Assembly: GCA_934589155.1 (NCBI GenBank)
Contig: CAKTNP010000002.1
Location: 1-64,000, forward strand
Reading direction: 5' to 3'
Source: an uncultured Oscillospiraceae bacterium
GTDB lineage: Bacteria; Bacillota; Clostridia; Oscillospirales; Oscillospiraceae
DNA length: 64,000 bases
This document shows, in pieces, positions 27,207 to 35,349 of the stretch (positions within the stretch are counted from its first letter, which is position 1; every line of letters begins with the position of its first letter). The notes under the pieces were generated by a model. It was given only the letters and a program-made list of their open reading frames with translations, had not been told where the DNA came from and made no database searches. Both the position numbers and the translations under genes were made by a program.

Positions 27207-27266
27207 CTGTTCACCCCACCTTTGCCGCAGGCCTCTGGGCCCGCCCGGTTTTGTTTCTGTGCCCAT

Positions 27267-27295
27267 AATTTAGCAGGTATGCTGCGCAATGTCAA
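27267..27295 (-). promoter_or_regulatory. Promoter of the ABC transporter operon
   Basis: Perfect TTGACA (27290-27295) and TAAATT (27267-27272) with a 17-bp spacer on the minus strand, 60 bp before the ATPase gene. Confidence 0.8.
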
Positions 27296-27313
27296 TTCAA
27301 TTTGCTCGCTATC

Positions 27314-27329
27314 AATCATTTTCGTGATT
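27314..27329. promoter_or_regulatory. Candidate regulator site, copy near the minus promoter
   Basis: AATCATTTTCGTGATT: AATCA and TGATT inverted around N6. It lies 19 bp upstream of the minus-arm -35 and matches the copy at 27428-27443 as AATCA-N3-TCGTGRTT. Confidence 0.5.
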
Positions 27330-27421
27330 ATGTACTGAATCTCACGTGCAGTTTTGTGCAAAATACCCCTCATTTTTGTAAGTATTGAAAATCATTTTAG
27401 GACATTAAGATATTTTATTTC

Positions 27422-27470
27422 GTTTTCAATCAAAATCGTGGTTGAAAACAATCAAGTTCCATGGTATGAT
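27422..27470 (+). promoter_or_regulatory. Promoter of the PfkB operon with overlapping operator
   Basis: TTGAAA (27442-27447), 17-bp spacer, TATGAT (27465-27470). GTTTTCAA (27422-27429) and TTGAAAAC (27442-27449) form a perfect 8-bp inverted repeat whose right arm covers the -35; within it lies AATCAAAATCGTGGTT (27428-27443), the second copy of the shared motif. Binding here would block polymerase. Confidence 0.65.
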
Positions 27471-27531
27471 GGCCGCAGATCATTCAGGATGTCATTCCTG
27501 CGGGCTTACAACAAAAAAGAGGTATACCGTC

Positions 27532-28521
27532 ATGCAGAATATTCTCGTTCTTGGAATCCTGACCTGCGACATCAGTATGTTAGGGGTCAGCCGCGCTCCG
27601 GCCCCCGGCTCCGCCGTGCCTGTGGACCGGGTCACCATGCAGTGCGGCGGCACCGCTGCCAACTGCGCCATGGATATTGCGAAGCTGGGCCTGCCCGTGA
27701 CCCTCTGCGGCCGCATCGGAAGCGACGGCTTCGGCGACGTGGTGGAAAAGGCCCTGTCGGCCTACCCCCTTCTGGACAACCGGGTGGTCCGGGATCCGGA
27801 TCCCCGGTACAACACCACGACCTCCATTTTGTCCATTCATCCCTCCGGCGAGCGGGGGATTTACACCTCTCTGGGCTCCACCTTCCGGTTCTGCCGGGCA
27901 GACCTGCCGGAGGATGTCCTGAACCGGGCGGACCTGATCTTTATTTCCGGGGCCCTGCTTCTCAACGGCTTTGAGCCCCGGGCGGAGGCGGACTTCCTCC
28001 GGGATATGCAGGCTCGGGGGAAATTCACCTGTATGGACACCTGCTACGACACCGAGGAGGTTTGGCTTCCCAAAATTCTCCCCGCCCTTCCCTATCTGGA
28101 CCTTTTCATGCCCAGCTATAACGAGGCCGTGAAGCTCACGGGGCGGAAGGATCTGGACGCCATCGCCGACAGTCTTCTTGCCATGGGCGTCCGAAGCCTG
28201 GTCATTAAGGTCGGCTCCAAGGGTGCCTACCTCTGCCCCCACGACGGCCCCCGGGCCCTGATCCCCGCCTACCGCTACAAGACCTGCGTGGACACCACCG
28301 GAGCCGGAGACAGCTTCTGCGCCGGACTCCTGTGCGGTCTGGCCACCGGCCGGAGCCTGGAAGATGCCGTGCGGCTGGGCAATATGGTGGGTGCCTCCTG
28401 CGTTACCCAGATCGGCGGCCAGGCGGGCCTGCTGTCCCTGGAGGAGACTCTCTCCCTCCTGGGCCGCTGCCCCACGGTCCCCTGTACGATCGATGATCTG
28501 AAGGGAGGCGCCCTTTCGTGA
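27532..28521 (+). CDS. PfkB-family carbohydrate kinase (first of pair)
   Basis: A 329-residue ribokinase-like kinase. The GG signature is at residues 39-40 in QCGGTAANCAMD, and the C-terminal signature DTTGAGDSFCAG places the catalytic base at D260. The ATG at 27532 has AAGAGG upstream; an in-frame extension of 30 codons would overlap the promoter and is rejected. First gene of the plus arm. It overlaps the second PfkB gene by 4 bp. The two kinases are clear paralogues: both begin with a G-ILTCD/G-ISTCD segment and end with the same signature. Substrate probably a sugar or sugar-like product of the locus; identity unknown. Confidence 0.92.
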   Translation: MQNILVLGILTCDISMLGVSRAPAPGSAVPVDRVTMQCGGTAANCAMDIAKLGLPVTLCGRIGSDGFGDVVEKALSAYPLLDNRVVRDPDPRYNTTTSILSIHPSGERGIYTSLGSTFRFCRADLPEDVLNRADLIFISGALLLNGFEPRAEADFLRDMQARGKFTCMDTCYDTEEVWLPKILPALPYLDLFMPSYNEAVKLTGRKDLDAIADSLLAMGVRSLVIKVGSKGAYLCPHDGPRALIPAYRYKTCVDTTGAGDSFCAGLLCGLATGRSLEDAVRLGNMVGASCVTQIGGQAGLLSLEETLSLLGRCPTVPCTIDDLKGGALS

Positions 28522-29459
28522 AAAAACTGCTCTGCGGCGGCATTTCCACCTGTGATGTGTATGTGACCGGAGCCAAGAGTCTGCCGGAGCCCAACACTGC
28601 CCAGGAGGTGGACCGGATTTTCTTCCAGGTCGGCGGCGGCGCCGCCAACGCCATGATCGACTACTGCAAATTAGGCGGGGCCTGCACCCTCTGCATTCGG
28701 GTGGGCCGGGATCACGCAGGCCGGGTCATTCTGGACTCCCTGGCCCCCTATGCCAATCGGATGGCACTGTCCGTGACCTATGACGACGGCCCAACCGCCA
28801 TCACCATCGCCCTCACCGGGGATCGGGACCGGAGCTTCCTGGCGGCCCTGGGCACCACCTTGAAATTCTGCCCCGAGGACATTCCGGACCGGGCCCTTCG
28901 GGAATCGGACCTTGTCTACCTCTCCGGTGTCTGCCTGATGCACGGCTTCGACTGCCCGGGCCTGACGGAGTTTCTCCGCCGCTGTCGGGCCCTGGGCAAG
29001 ACCACCATTGTGGACACCGCCCCGGATATGCGGAATGTGTGGCTCCCCACCATTGAGGAGGCCCTGCCCTACATCGACTACTTCATCCCCAGCCAGGCCG
29101 AGGCCGAGGCTCTGACAGGCCTGACGGATGCCGATGCCATGATGGACTTTTTCGCCGCCCGGGGCTCCGGCACCGTGGTGCTGAAATGGGGCGCCAGGGG
29201 CGTTTACCTGCGGACCGCCGACGATCGCCGCCAGTGGGTCCCCGGCTTCCGGGTCCCCGCAGCGGACACCACCGGCGCCGGAGACAGCTTCTGCGCCGGC
29301 TTCTGCTATGGTCTTGCCAAGGAGTGGGATCTGCTCCGCTCCGTCATCTTCGGCAACGCCGTAGGAGCCTTCTGTGTCTCCCAAATGGGTGCCTCCGCCG
29401 GGATCCCCCCGGAGGCCCAGGTCCTGCGCTTCATTCGTGAAAAAAACGGCACATTTTGA
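28518..29459 (+). CDS. PfkB-family carbohydrate kinase (second of pair)
   Basis: A 313-residue ribokinase-like kinase starting at GTG (28518-28520) that overlaps the previous stop as GTGA, with GGGAGG upstream. VGGGAAN at 38-44 and DTTGAGDSFCAG with the base at D256 show an intact active site. Compared with its neighbour, the lid and substrate-facing stretch (residues about 80-115) differs strongly, so they probably phosphorylate different compounds or one acts on an intermediate of the other. Confidence 0.92.
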   Translation: MKKLLCGGISTCDVYVTGAKSLPEPNTAQEVDRIFFQVGGGAANAMIDYCKLGGACTLCIRVGRDHAGRVILDSLAPYANRMALSVTYDDGPTAITIALTGDRDRSFLAALGTTLKFCPEDIPDRALRESDLVYLSGVCLMHGFDCPGLTEFLRRCRALGKTTIVDTAPDMRNVWLPTIEEALPYIDYFIPSQAEAEALTGLTDADAMMDFFAARGSGTVVLKWGARGVYLRTADDRRQWVPGFRVPAADTTGAGDSFCAGFCYGLAKEWDLLRSVIFGNAVGAFCVSQMGASAGIPPEAQVLRFIREKNGTF

Positions 29460-29474
29460 AAGGAGTCCTGTTTC

Positions 29475-30659
29475 ATGTCCACCAACACCATCTGTTTGGG
29501 CGGGGTCAGCCTGACCATCGGCCGCCATGCCGCCGGAGAGATCCCCAAGGAGCTGGAAAAAGCCGGCTGCCGCCATCCTCTTCTGGTCACCGACGGCTCC
29601 ATTTTGAAGCTGGGTCTGTGCCGGGAGCTTCTGGATGTCCTGGAAAAGGCCGGGATTCCCTGGGATATTTTCAGCGAGGTCCCCAGCGACCCCCCTTCCT
29701 CCGTGGTGGCCAAGGGCACGGAGTTCTGCCGGAGCCGCGGCTGCGACAGCGTCATTGGCCTGGGCGGCGGCAGCGTTCTGGACTGCGCCAAGGCCATTAA
29801 AATGATGTCCACCCATCCGGGCTCCATTCTGGACTATGTGAAGGGCGGCCCCCGCTTCCAGAATCCCGGCCTGCCCCTGTTCAGCGTTCCCACCACCAGC
29901 GGCACCGGCTCCGAGGTCACTCAGTACGCCGTCATTACCGACGAAGAAAAGCAGGTCAAGACCACCATTGGCGACACTCGACTGGTGAGCCATGCCGTGT
30001 TTCTGGATCCCACCCTGACCCAGGGCCTGCCGCCCCGGATTACCGCCGCCACGGCCCTGGACGCCCTGGCCCACGCCATCGAGGCCTATACCAGCAATCG
30101 GGTCCTGAACGCCGGCGGCTCCTCCGCCTTCAGCGATACCCTGGATCTGGAAGCCATCCGGCGGATCTGCCGGTCCCTGCCCACCGCCGTGGCCCGGGGC
30201 AGCGACCTGAGCGCCCGGCTGGACGTGATGATCGGCGCCACCATGGCCGGCCTTGTGAGCCAGGCAGGCAGCGGCTCCGCCCACGGAATCGGCGCCGGGC
30301 TCGGCGCCATGTATCACGTGCCCCACGGAGAGGCCGTGGGCATCCTCCTGCCCTATGTCATGGCCTACAACCTGTCCGCCTGCCCGGAGCGCTTTCGGGA
30401 CATTGCCCAGGCCATGGGCGCAGACGTCTCCGGTCTTTCCCCGGAAGCGGCGGGTCTTTCCGCCGTGACCTGGCTCCAAAGCCTTCTGAAGGAGGTCCGT
30501 TTCGCCCGTCTCCGGGATTACGTCAAAACCGAGGCCGAGCTTTCCGCCCTGGCGGAAAAGGGCCTCCTCGACCACTGCAACAGCCTCAACGCCATTCCCC
30601 TCACCAGCCTGGACCAGTGCCGCGAGATCCTGGACCACGCCTGGCAGGAGACTCTTTGA
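29475..30659 (+). CDS. Iron-containing alcohol dehydrogenase (copy C)
   Basis: A 394-residue group III alcohol dehydrogenase with GLGGGSVLDCAK, PTTSGTGSEVTQYAV, and metal-side ATALDALAHAIEAYTSN and SGSAHGIGAGLGAMYHVPHGEA. AAAGGAG precedes the ATG, 15 bp after the second kinase. Third paralogue in the locus. The kinase-kinase-dehydrogenase order suggests oxidation or reduction of a phosphorylated or free polyol after import. Confidence 0.9.
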   Translation: MSTNTICLGGVSLTIGRHAAGEIPKELEKAGCRHPLLVTDGSILKLGLCRELLDVLEKAGIPWDIFSEVPSDPPSSVVAKGTEFCRSRGCDSVIGLGGGSVLDCAKAIKMMSTHPGSILDYVKGGPRFQNPGLPLFSVPTTSGTGSEVTQYAVITDEEKQVKTTIGDTRLVSHAVFLDPTLTQGLPPRITAATALDALAHAIEAYTSNRVLNAGGSSAFSDTLDLEAIRRICRSLPTAVARGSDLSARLDVMIGATMAGLVSQAGSGSAHGIGAGLGAMYHVPHGEAVGILLPYVMAYNLSACPERFRDIAQAMGADVSGLSPEAAGLSAVTWLQSLLKEVRFARLRDYVKTEAELSALAEKGLLDHCNSLNAIPLTSLDQCREILDHAWQETL

Positions 30660-30825
30660 TATTTGCTTCTTCCTCTTCTTCCCAAGCGGCGCCGCCCCGG
30701 AGTCTCAAACGCAGTCCGCATTGTTCCGTTTCCCATTTTCCGCATTTCTCCATTCTCCCCATCCGGGCCTGCGTTTGCCCCGTTTGTTTTCCTGTTTTCG
30801 CCCCTCCGCCCCCGGAATTTCCGTC
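30660..30825. other. Pyrimidine-rich intergenic tract
   Basis: No gene or clear hairpin. The plus strand is markedly C/T-rich over about 150 bp, as in an unstructured transcript end. Confidence 0.5.
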
Positions 30826-30855
30826 TTTACGCAGGAACGGTTCCTATGTTATAAT
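30826..30855 (+). promoter_or_regulatory. Extended -10 promoter of mtnN
   Basis: TTTACG (30826-30831), 18-bp spacer, TGT just before a perfect TATAAT (30850-30855). Confidence 0.65.
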
Positions 30856-30929
30856 AAACCATATCCTTCCGGGCCGGTCCCGGGAGCTAAATTCAGAAAA
30901 AAACGGGGTTTCCCGTAAAGGAGCAAACT

Positions 30930-31649
30930 ATGAAACTTGGCATCATCGGCGCAATGGAAAAGGAAGTGGCCCTGCTGAAAGACCACATGGAGGATGTCCG
31001 TACCCGGACCCACGCTGGCATGGAGTTCTGGGAGGGCCGCCTGGAGGGCTGCCCCGTGGTGGTGGTCCGCTGCGGCGTGGGCAAGGTCAACGCCGCGGCC
31101 TGCACCCAAACCCTGGCGGACCTGTTCCAGGTGGACGGTATCGTGAATACCGGCATTGCCGGAGCTCTGGATCCCCGGCTGGACATCGGCGACTTCGTGA
31201 TCTCCACCGATGCCATGTACTCCGACTTCACCGTGGCGGCCCTGGGTCTGACCCCGGGCCAGGTCCCCCACATGGACGTGTTGGCTTTCCCCGTGGACGA
31301 GCGTTTGGCCGCCTGCGCCGAGGATGCCTGCCGCGCCCTGAACCTCCACTGGATCCGGGGCCGGATCGCCACCGGGGACCAGTTCGTCAGCGGTCACGGT
31401 CAGAAGGACCGGATCATTTCCGTCACGGGAGGCGCCTGCACGGAGATGGAGGGGGCCGCCATCGCCCACGTGTGCTATCTCAACGGCATCCCCTGCGTGA
31501 TCCTCCGGGCCATTTCCGACAAGGCCGACGACAGCGCCGACCTGGACTATCCCGCCTTCGAGGTCCAGACCGCCAACGCCAGCGCCAACATGACCCGGTT
31601 TATGGCTCAGCGCTGCGCCGCCCTTCCCGGGAAATTTTCAGAAATGTAA
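30930..31649 (+). CDS. mtnN: 5'-methylthioadenosine/S-adenosylhomocysteine nucleosidase
   Basis: A 239-residue nucleosidase that splits MTA and SAH to adenine plus methylthioribose or S-ribosylhomocysteine. GIIGAMEKEV holds the catalytic E12; RCGVGKVNAA, NTGIAGAL, the substrate loop with EMEGAAIAH and the final RAISDKAD (catalytic aspartate) are intact. Length matches the family. Own promoter, so it is functionally separate from the catabolic locus upstream. It recycles SAM by-products and can feed the homocysteine pool also served by the methyltransferase at 35350. Confidence 0.95.
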   Translation: MKLGIIGAMEKEVALLKDHMEDVRTRTHAGMEFWEGRLEGCPVVVVRCGVGKVNAAACTQTLADLFQVDGIVNTGIAGALDPRLDIGDFVISTDAMYSDFTVAALGLTPGQVPHMDVLAFPVDERLAACAEDACRALNLHWIRGRIATGDQFVSGHGQKDRIISVTGGACTEMEGAAIAHVCYLNGIPCVILRAISDKADDSADLDYPAFEVQTANASANMTRFMAQRCAALPGKFSEM

Positions 31650-31737
31650 CATTTTGGGTGGATCTGTCCCTAGGATTCCGGCCGGTTTTATGATAAAATG
31701 AATTTATCCAAAAATTCATTTTGAAGGAGGCCAACGT

Positions 31738-33261
31738 TTGAATCCAAAGCTGAAAGGAAAGATCACCGAATCTCTGACCTCCGTCCTGCCCATTACGGGC
31801 ATTGTGGGTCTATTGTGTGTCACCCTGGCCCCGGTGCCTCTGGGCACCTTCTCCCTGTTCCTGCTGGGAGCGGTGCTGTTGGTTGTGGGCATGGGCCTGT
31901 TCACCCTGGGCGTGGAGCTGTCTATGATGCCCATTGGGGAAAAGGCCGGAGAGAAAATGGCCGGGGCCAAGCTGCCCCTGCTGATTTTGACCTGCCTCCT
32001 TGTAGGCACCTTTATCACCGTGGCGGAGCCGGACCTCCAGGTTCTGGCCCAGCAAACTCCCGCCGTGCCCACCCGGACCCTGATCCTGGCGGTGTCTCTG
32101 GGAGTGGGGCTGTGCCTGGTGCTGGGGGCATTGAAGGTCATTTTCGACCTGGAGCTGAACCGGCTCCTGTGCGCGGGATATTTTCTCATTTTTCTTCTGG
32201 CGGCCTTTGTGCCCTCAGAGTTCCTGCCCGTGGCCTTTGACGCCGGCGGCGTCACCACCGGGCCCATTACGGTTCCCTTTCTTATGGCCTTCGGCCTGGG
32301 CCTGACCCGGGCCCAGAGCCGCCGGGGCAAAAAGGCCGACAACTTCGGCATGATTGCCCTGTGCTCCCTGGGGCCCGTGGCGGTGACCATGCTTCTGGGG
32401 CTCCTCTTCGATGTGTCCGAGGGGGCCTATACCCCCATCTCCCCCGCTGCGGCGGACACCACCCGGGACCTGGTCCTGGCCTTCTTCCGGCAACTCCCCA
32501 CCTATGGGAAGGAGGTGGCCCTGGCCCTGCTGCCCATTTTGGCCTTTTTCCTAGTGTTCCAGGCGGCCTTTTTCCGTCTGCCCCGGCGCCGGTGCATCAA
32601 GATCTTCGTGGGCCTTCTTTATACCTTCCTGGGCCTTTCTCTGTTCCTGCTGGGGGTCAACGTGGGCTTCATGCCCATGGGCCATTACCTGGGGGCGGAG
32701 CTGGCGGGGCAGCATGCCCTGTGGCTGGTGCCCGTTGCCATGGTCATGGGCTATTTCATCGTAAAGGCGGAGCCCGCGGTGCTGGTCCTCAACAAACAGG
32801 TGGAGGAGGTCACCCAGGGCGCCATTTCCCAGGGCACCATGATGCGGGGCCTGTCCATTGGCATGGCCGTGTCCTTGGGCCTGTCCATGGTCCGGGTCCT
32901 CACCGGGATCTCCCTTCTGTGGTTCCTGGTGCCGGGCTATGCTCTGTCCCTGGGCCTATCCTTCGTGGTCCCCAAGATCTTTACCTCCATCGCCTTTGAC
33001 TCCGGCGGCGTGGCCTCCGGACCCATGACCGCCACCTTTCTCCTTCCCTTTGCCATGGGGGCCAGCCAGGCCCTGGGGGGCAACGTGGCCCGGGACGCCT
33101 TCGGCGTGGTAGCCATGGTGGCTATGGTGCCTCTGGTCATCATCCAGCTCATCGGCCTGAGCTATCAGCGCAAGAGCCGCCGGGCCAAGCAGGCCCCGCC
33201 GGAGACCTTCGTCCCCGAAACCATTGTCGATCTCAGTTGGGAGGTGGCGCGCCATGGCTGA
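31738..33261 (+). CDS. DUF1538 integral membrane protein (two tandem repeats)
   Basis: A 507-residue polytopic protein starting at TTG (31738-31740) eight bases after AAGGAGG. It is built of two homologous halves of about 240 residues: the first has GVELSMMPIGEKAGEKM and VAFDAGGVTTGPITVPFLMAFGLG, the second GVNVGFMPMGHYLGAEL and IAFDSGGVASGPMTATFLLPFAMG. The duplicated FDxGGVxxGPxT motif sits between helices and looks like a transport or ion-binding element. DUF1538 has no established function that I can state with confidence. The next gene encodes PII-like domains and overlaps by 8 bp, so the membrane protein is probably a transporter gated by a nucleotide-binding partner, as AmtB is by GlnK. 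Confidence 0.85.
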   Translation: MNPKLKGKITESLTSVLPITGIVGLLCVTLAPVPLGTFSLFLLGAVLLVVGMGLFTLGVELSMMPIGEKAGEKMAGAKLPLLILTCLLVGTFITVAEPDLQVLAQQTPAVPTRTLILAVSLGVGLCLVLGALKVIFDLELNRLLCAGYFLIFLLAAFVPSEFLPVAFDAGGVTTGPITVPFLMAFGLGLTRAQSRRGKKADNFGMIALCSLGPVAVTMLLGLLFDVSEGAYTPISPAAADTTRDLVLAFFRQLPTYGKEVALALLPILAFFLVFQAAFFRLPRRRCIKIFVGLLYTFLGLSLFLLGVNVGFMPMGHYLGAELAGQHALWLVPVAMVMGYFIVKAEPAVLVLNKQVEEVTQGAISQGTMMRGLSIGMAVSLGLSMVRVLTGISLLWFLVPGYALSLGLSFVVPKIFTSIAFDSGGVASGPMTATFLLPFAMGASQALGGNVARDAFGVVAMVAMVPLVIIQLIGLSYQRKSRRAKQAPPETFVPETIVDLSWEVARHG

Positions 33262-33910
33262 CAACGCTTTGCAGATCCTCTGCGTCATTGTGGACCGGGG
33301 CTTCGGCAGCAAGGTCTGCCGGATCCTGACCAAGGAGGGCATGGCCCTTCAATATGTGGCCCTGGCCCACGGCACGGCTCACTCCGTGTACATCGACTAT
33401 CTGGGCCTGGCGGAGCCGGAAAAGGAAATGGTCCTGACCCTGACCAACGGCGCCGCCACCGGCCGGATCTTTGAAGCCCTTCGGGGGGGCATGGATCTGG
33501 ACGTGCCCGGAAAGGGCATCGCCTTCGCCCTGCCCCTGACCGCCATTACCCAAACCGCCCTTCAAAAGGGCCCCACCCAAAAGGAGGAACCTGCCGTGAC
33601 CCACACCGCCCCCTATGAGCTCATTGCCGCCGTCTGCGACGCGGGCCAGGCGGAGACCGCCGTGGCCGCCGCCCGAAAGGCCGGTGCCCGGGGCGGCACC
33701 ATTCTGGGCGCCCGGAGCATGTGCCCGGAGGATGTGAAGAAGATCCTGGGCTTTACGGTCCAGCCGGAACGGGAGATCGTCCTGCTTCTGACCCCCGCCT
33801 CGGAAAAACAGGCCATTATGCAGGCCATCAGCGACTGTATCCGGCAGCAGTCCGGCGAGGCTGTGGCCTTCGCCCTGCCCGTCACCGATGTAGCCGGCTT
33901 CATCCGCTGA
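33254..33910 (+). CDS. Double PII-like (GlnB-fold) protein, partner of DUF1538
   Basis: A 218-residue soluble protein with two PII-like ferredoxin folds in tandem. Half one (about 1-105) runs from LQILCVIVDRGFGSKVCRIL to VPGKGIAFALPLTAI; half two (about 118-218) runs from YELIAAVCDAGQAETAVAAARKAGARGGTILGAR to GEAVAFALPVTDV. The ATG at 33254 follows GGGAGG and overlaps the DUF1538 stop. Canonical PII uridylylation loop residues are not obvious. A tandem fusion halves the number of chains needed for a trimer-like ring. Likely a cytoplasmic sensor that docks on the DUF1538 channel; ligand unknown. Confidence 0.8.
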   Translation: MADNALQILCVIVDRGFGSKVCRILTKEGMALQYVALAHGTAHSVYIDYLGLAEPEKEMVLTLTNGAATGRIFEALRGGMDLDVPGKGIAFALPLTAITQTALQKGPTQKEEPAVTHTAPYELIAAVCDAGQAETAVAAARKAGARGGTILGARSMCPEDVKKILGFTVQPEREIVLLLTPASEKQAIMQAISDCIRQQSGEAVAFALPVTDVAGFIR

Positions 33911-33920
33911 AAAGTCAAAC

Positions 33921-33960
33921 AAACCGGGGCCGTCCCATGTGGGACGGCCCCGGTTTTGGT
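33921..33960 (+). terminator. Terminator after the DUF1538-PII operon
   Basis: A 16-bp perfect stem (33921-33936 with 33941-33956) ending in GGTTTTGGTTTGG. It faces the convergent aminopeptidase gene and may serve both. Confidence 0.9.
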
Positions 33961-33972
33961 TTGGTATGATTT

Positions 33973-35196
33973 TTAGAACGCCCAGTTGCCCTTCCGGAAC
34001 ACGGGAACGGTACGGCCGTCCTCCGTGACGGCGTCAATGTCCATGGTGTCGCAGCCGATCATGAAATCCTCATGGATCATGGATTCGTTGACGCCCAGGG
34101 CCCGGCACTGCTCCAACGTCTTGTTCTGGAAGTCGTCGATGGTGTCGGCAAAGCCCATGCCGAGGGCCAGGTGGCAGGCAGCGTTCTCGTCAAACAGGGT
34201 GTTGTAGAACAGAAGGCCGCTTTCGGCGATGGGGCTTCTCTGTGGCACCAGGGCGCACTCGCCCAGATAGCCGGCACCCTCGTCCATGGAGATCATTTTC
34301 TCTAAAAGCTCCTGGCCCTTCTCGGCCCCCACCTCCACGGCCTTGCCCTCCCGGAACCGGACGAAGAAGTTTTCAATGAGCTGGCCCTCATAGCTCAGGG
34401 GCTTGGTGGCGTAGACGATGCCCTCGGCCTTGCCCCGCATGGGGGAGATGAAGCACTCCTCCGTGGGGATGTTGGGGTTGAAAAAGAAGCCCTGGAGGCT
34501 GTTTTCCCCGCCGCCGCAGAACCGTCCCTCGGGGATCATGCCCACGGTGAGATCCGTGCCGTTGTCCGCGGTATAGTGCAGGCTCTTGATGTGCAGGCTG
34601 TTGAGGTATTCGCACCGGTCCTTCAGGTCCTTGTTGTGATCCTCCCATGCCTTCTCGGGATCCTCCGTCACCCGGGAAGCGGAGAGGATAGCCTCCCATA
34701 GCTTCTCCACCGCCTTGCCCCGGGGCAAACCGGGGAATACCTTCTTGGCCCAGGCCACGCCGGGCACGGCGGCGATACACCACTGCTGCTTGTTCTCCCG
34801 GGCCTCGATATAGGGCTTCAGGATCTTATAGGTGGCCTGGCGGGCCTTGGCCATTTTCTCCATGTTGACGCCCTTGAGGCCGTCGGGATCCTCGGAGAGC
34901 AGAATGATCCGGCAGGGCAGCTTATCCACATAATACTGCTGCCGAGCCTCCTCCCACTTCTCCACGGTGCTCATGGTCTTGAGGCTCTGGCCCTTAGCGT
35001 GGACCTTTTCCAAAGGCTGGTAGTTCCAGTTCACGATGACCTTCCGGGCCTTGGCCCGATAGGCCTCCTCCACCACCATCTGGACGAACTCCGGCTGGTC
35101 CAGGTCGGCATGGACCAGCACATCCTGGCCCTTCTGCACGTTAACACCCGTGCGAACAATCAGGCGGGCATAAGCCCGCAGAACGGTTTTTTTCAT
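33973..35196 (-). CDS. M29-family aminopeptidase
   Basis: A 407-residue metalloaminopeptidase of the thermophilic/AmpS-PepS family. The N-terminal half has the AxxARLIVRTGVNVQKGQDVLVHAD opening; the C-terminal half carries the metal-ligand regions: PTEECFISPMRGKAEG, MDEGAGYLGECALV, FYNTLFDENAACHLALG (Glu and His) and the final HEDFMIGCDTMDI. Cytoplasmic, releases N-terminal residues from peptides. Single gene with a near-consensus promoter divergent from the methyltransferase. Confidence 0.93.
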   Translation of the reverse strand: MKKTVLRAYARLIVRTGVNVQKGQDVLVHADLDQPEFVQMVVEEAYRAKARKVIVNWNYQPLEKVHAKGQSLKTMSTVEKWEEARQQYYVDKLPCRIILLSEDPDGLKGVNMEKMAKARQATYKILKPYIEARENKQQWCIAAVPGVAWAKKVFPGLPRGKAVEKLWEAILSASRVTEDPEKAWEDHNKDLKDRCEYLNSLHIKSLHYTADNGTDLTVGMIPEGRFCGGGENSLQGFFFNPNIPTEECFISPMRGKAEGIVYATKPLSYEGQLIENFFVRFREGKAVEVGAEKGQELLEKMISMDEGAGYLGECALVPQRSPIAESGLLFYNTLFDENAACHLALGMGFADTIDDFQNKTLEQCRALGVNESMIHEDFMIGCDTMDIDAVTEDGRTVPVFRKGNWAF

Positions 35197-35249
35197 GGTA
35201 TCTTCCTTTCCTCCGGGAAACCCGGACGTTTTCTTGAAAACATATTTTT

Positions 35250-35278
35250 ATTTTATCAAACAACGGCGGCCCCGTCAA
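35250..35278 (-). promoter_or_regulatory. Promoter of the M29 aminopeptidase gene
   Basis: TTGACG (35273-35278), 17-bp spacer, TAAAAT (35250-35255) on the minus strand. Confidence 0.8.
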
Positions 35279-35283
35279 CTGTC

Positions 35284-35312
35284 TTGCATTTTCCCCCGCC
35301 ATCCGCTATAAT
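35284..35312 (+). promoter_or_regulatory. Promoter of the homocysteine methyltransferase gene
   Basis: TTGCAT (35284-35289), 17-bp spacer, perfect TATAAT (35307-35312); only 5 bp from the divergent aminopeptidase -35. Confidence 0.8.
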
Positions 35313-35349
35313 GTAATAATTCTTTACTTCCTGAAAAGATGGTGATCCC

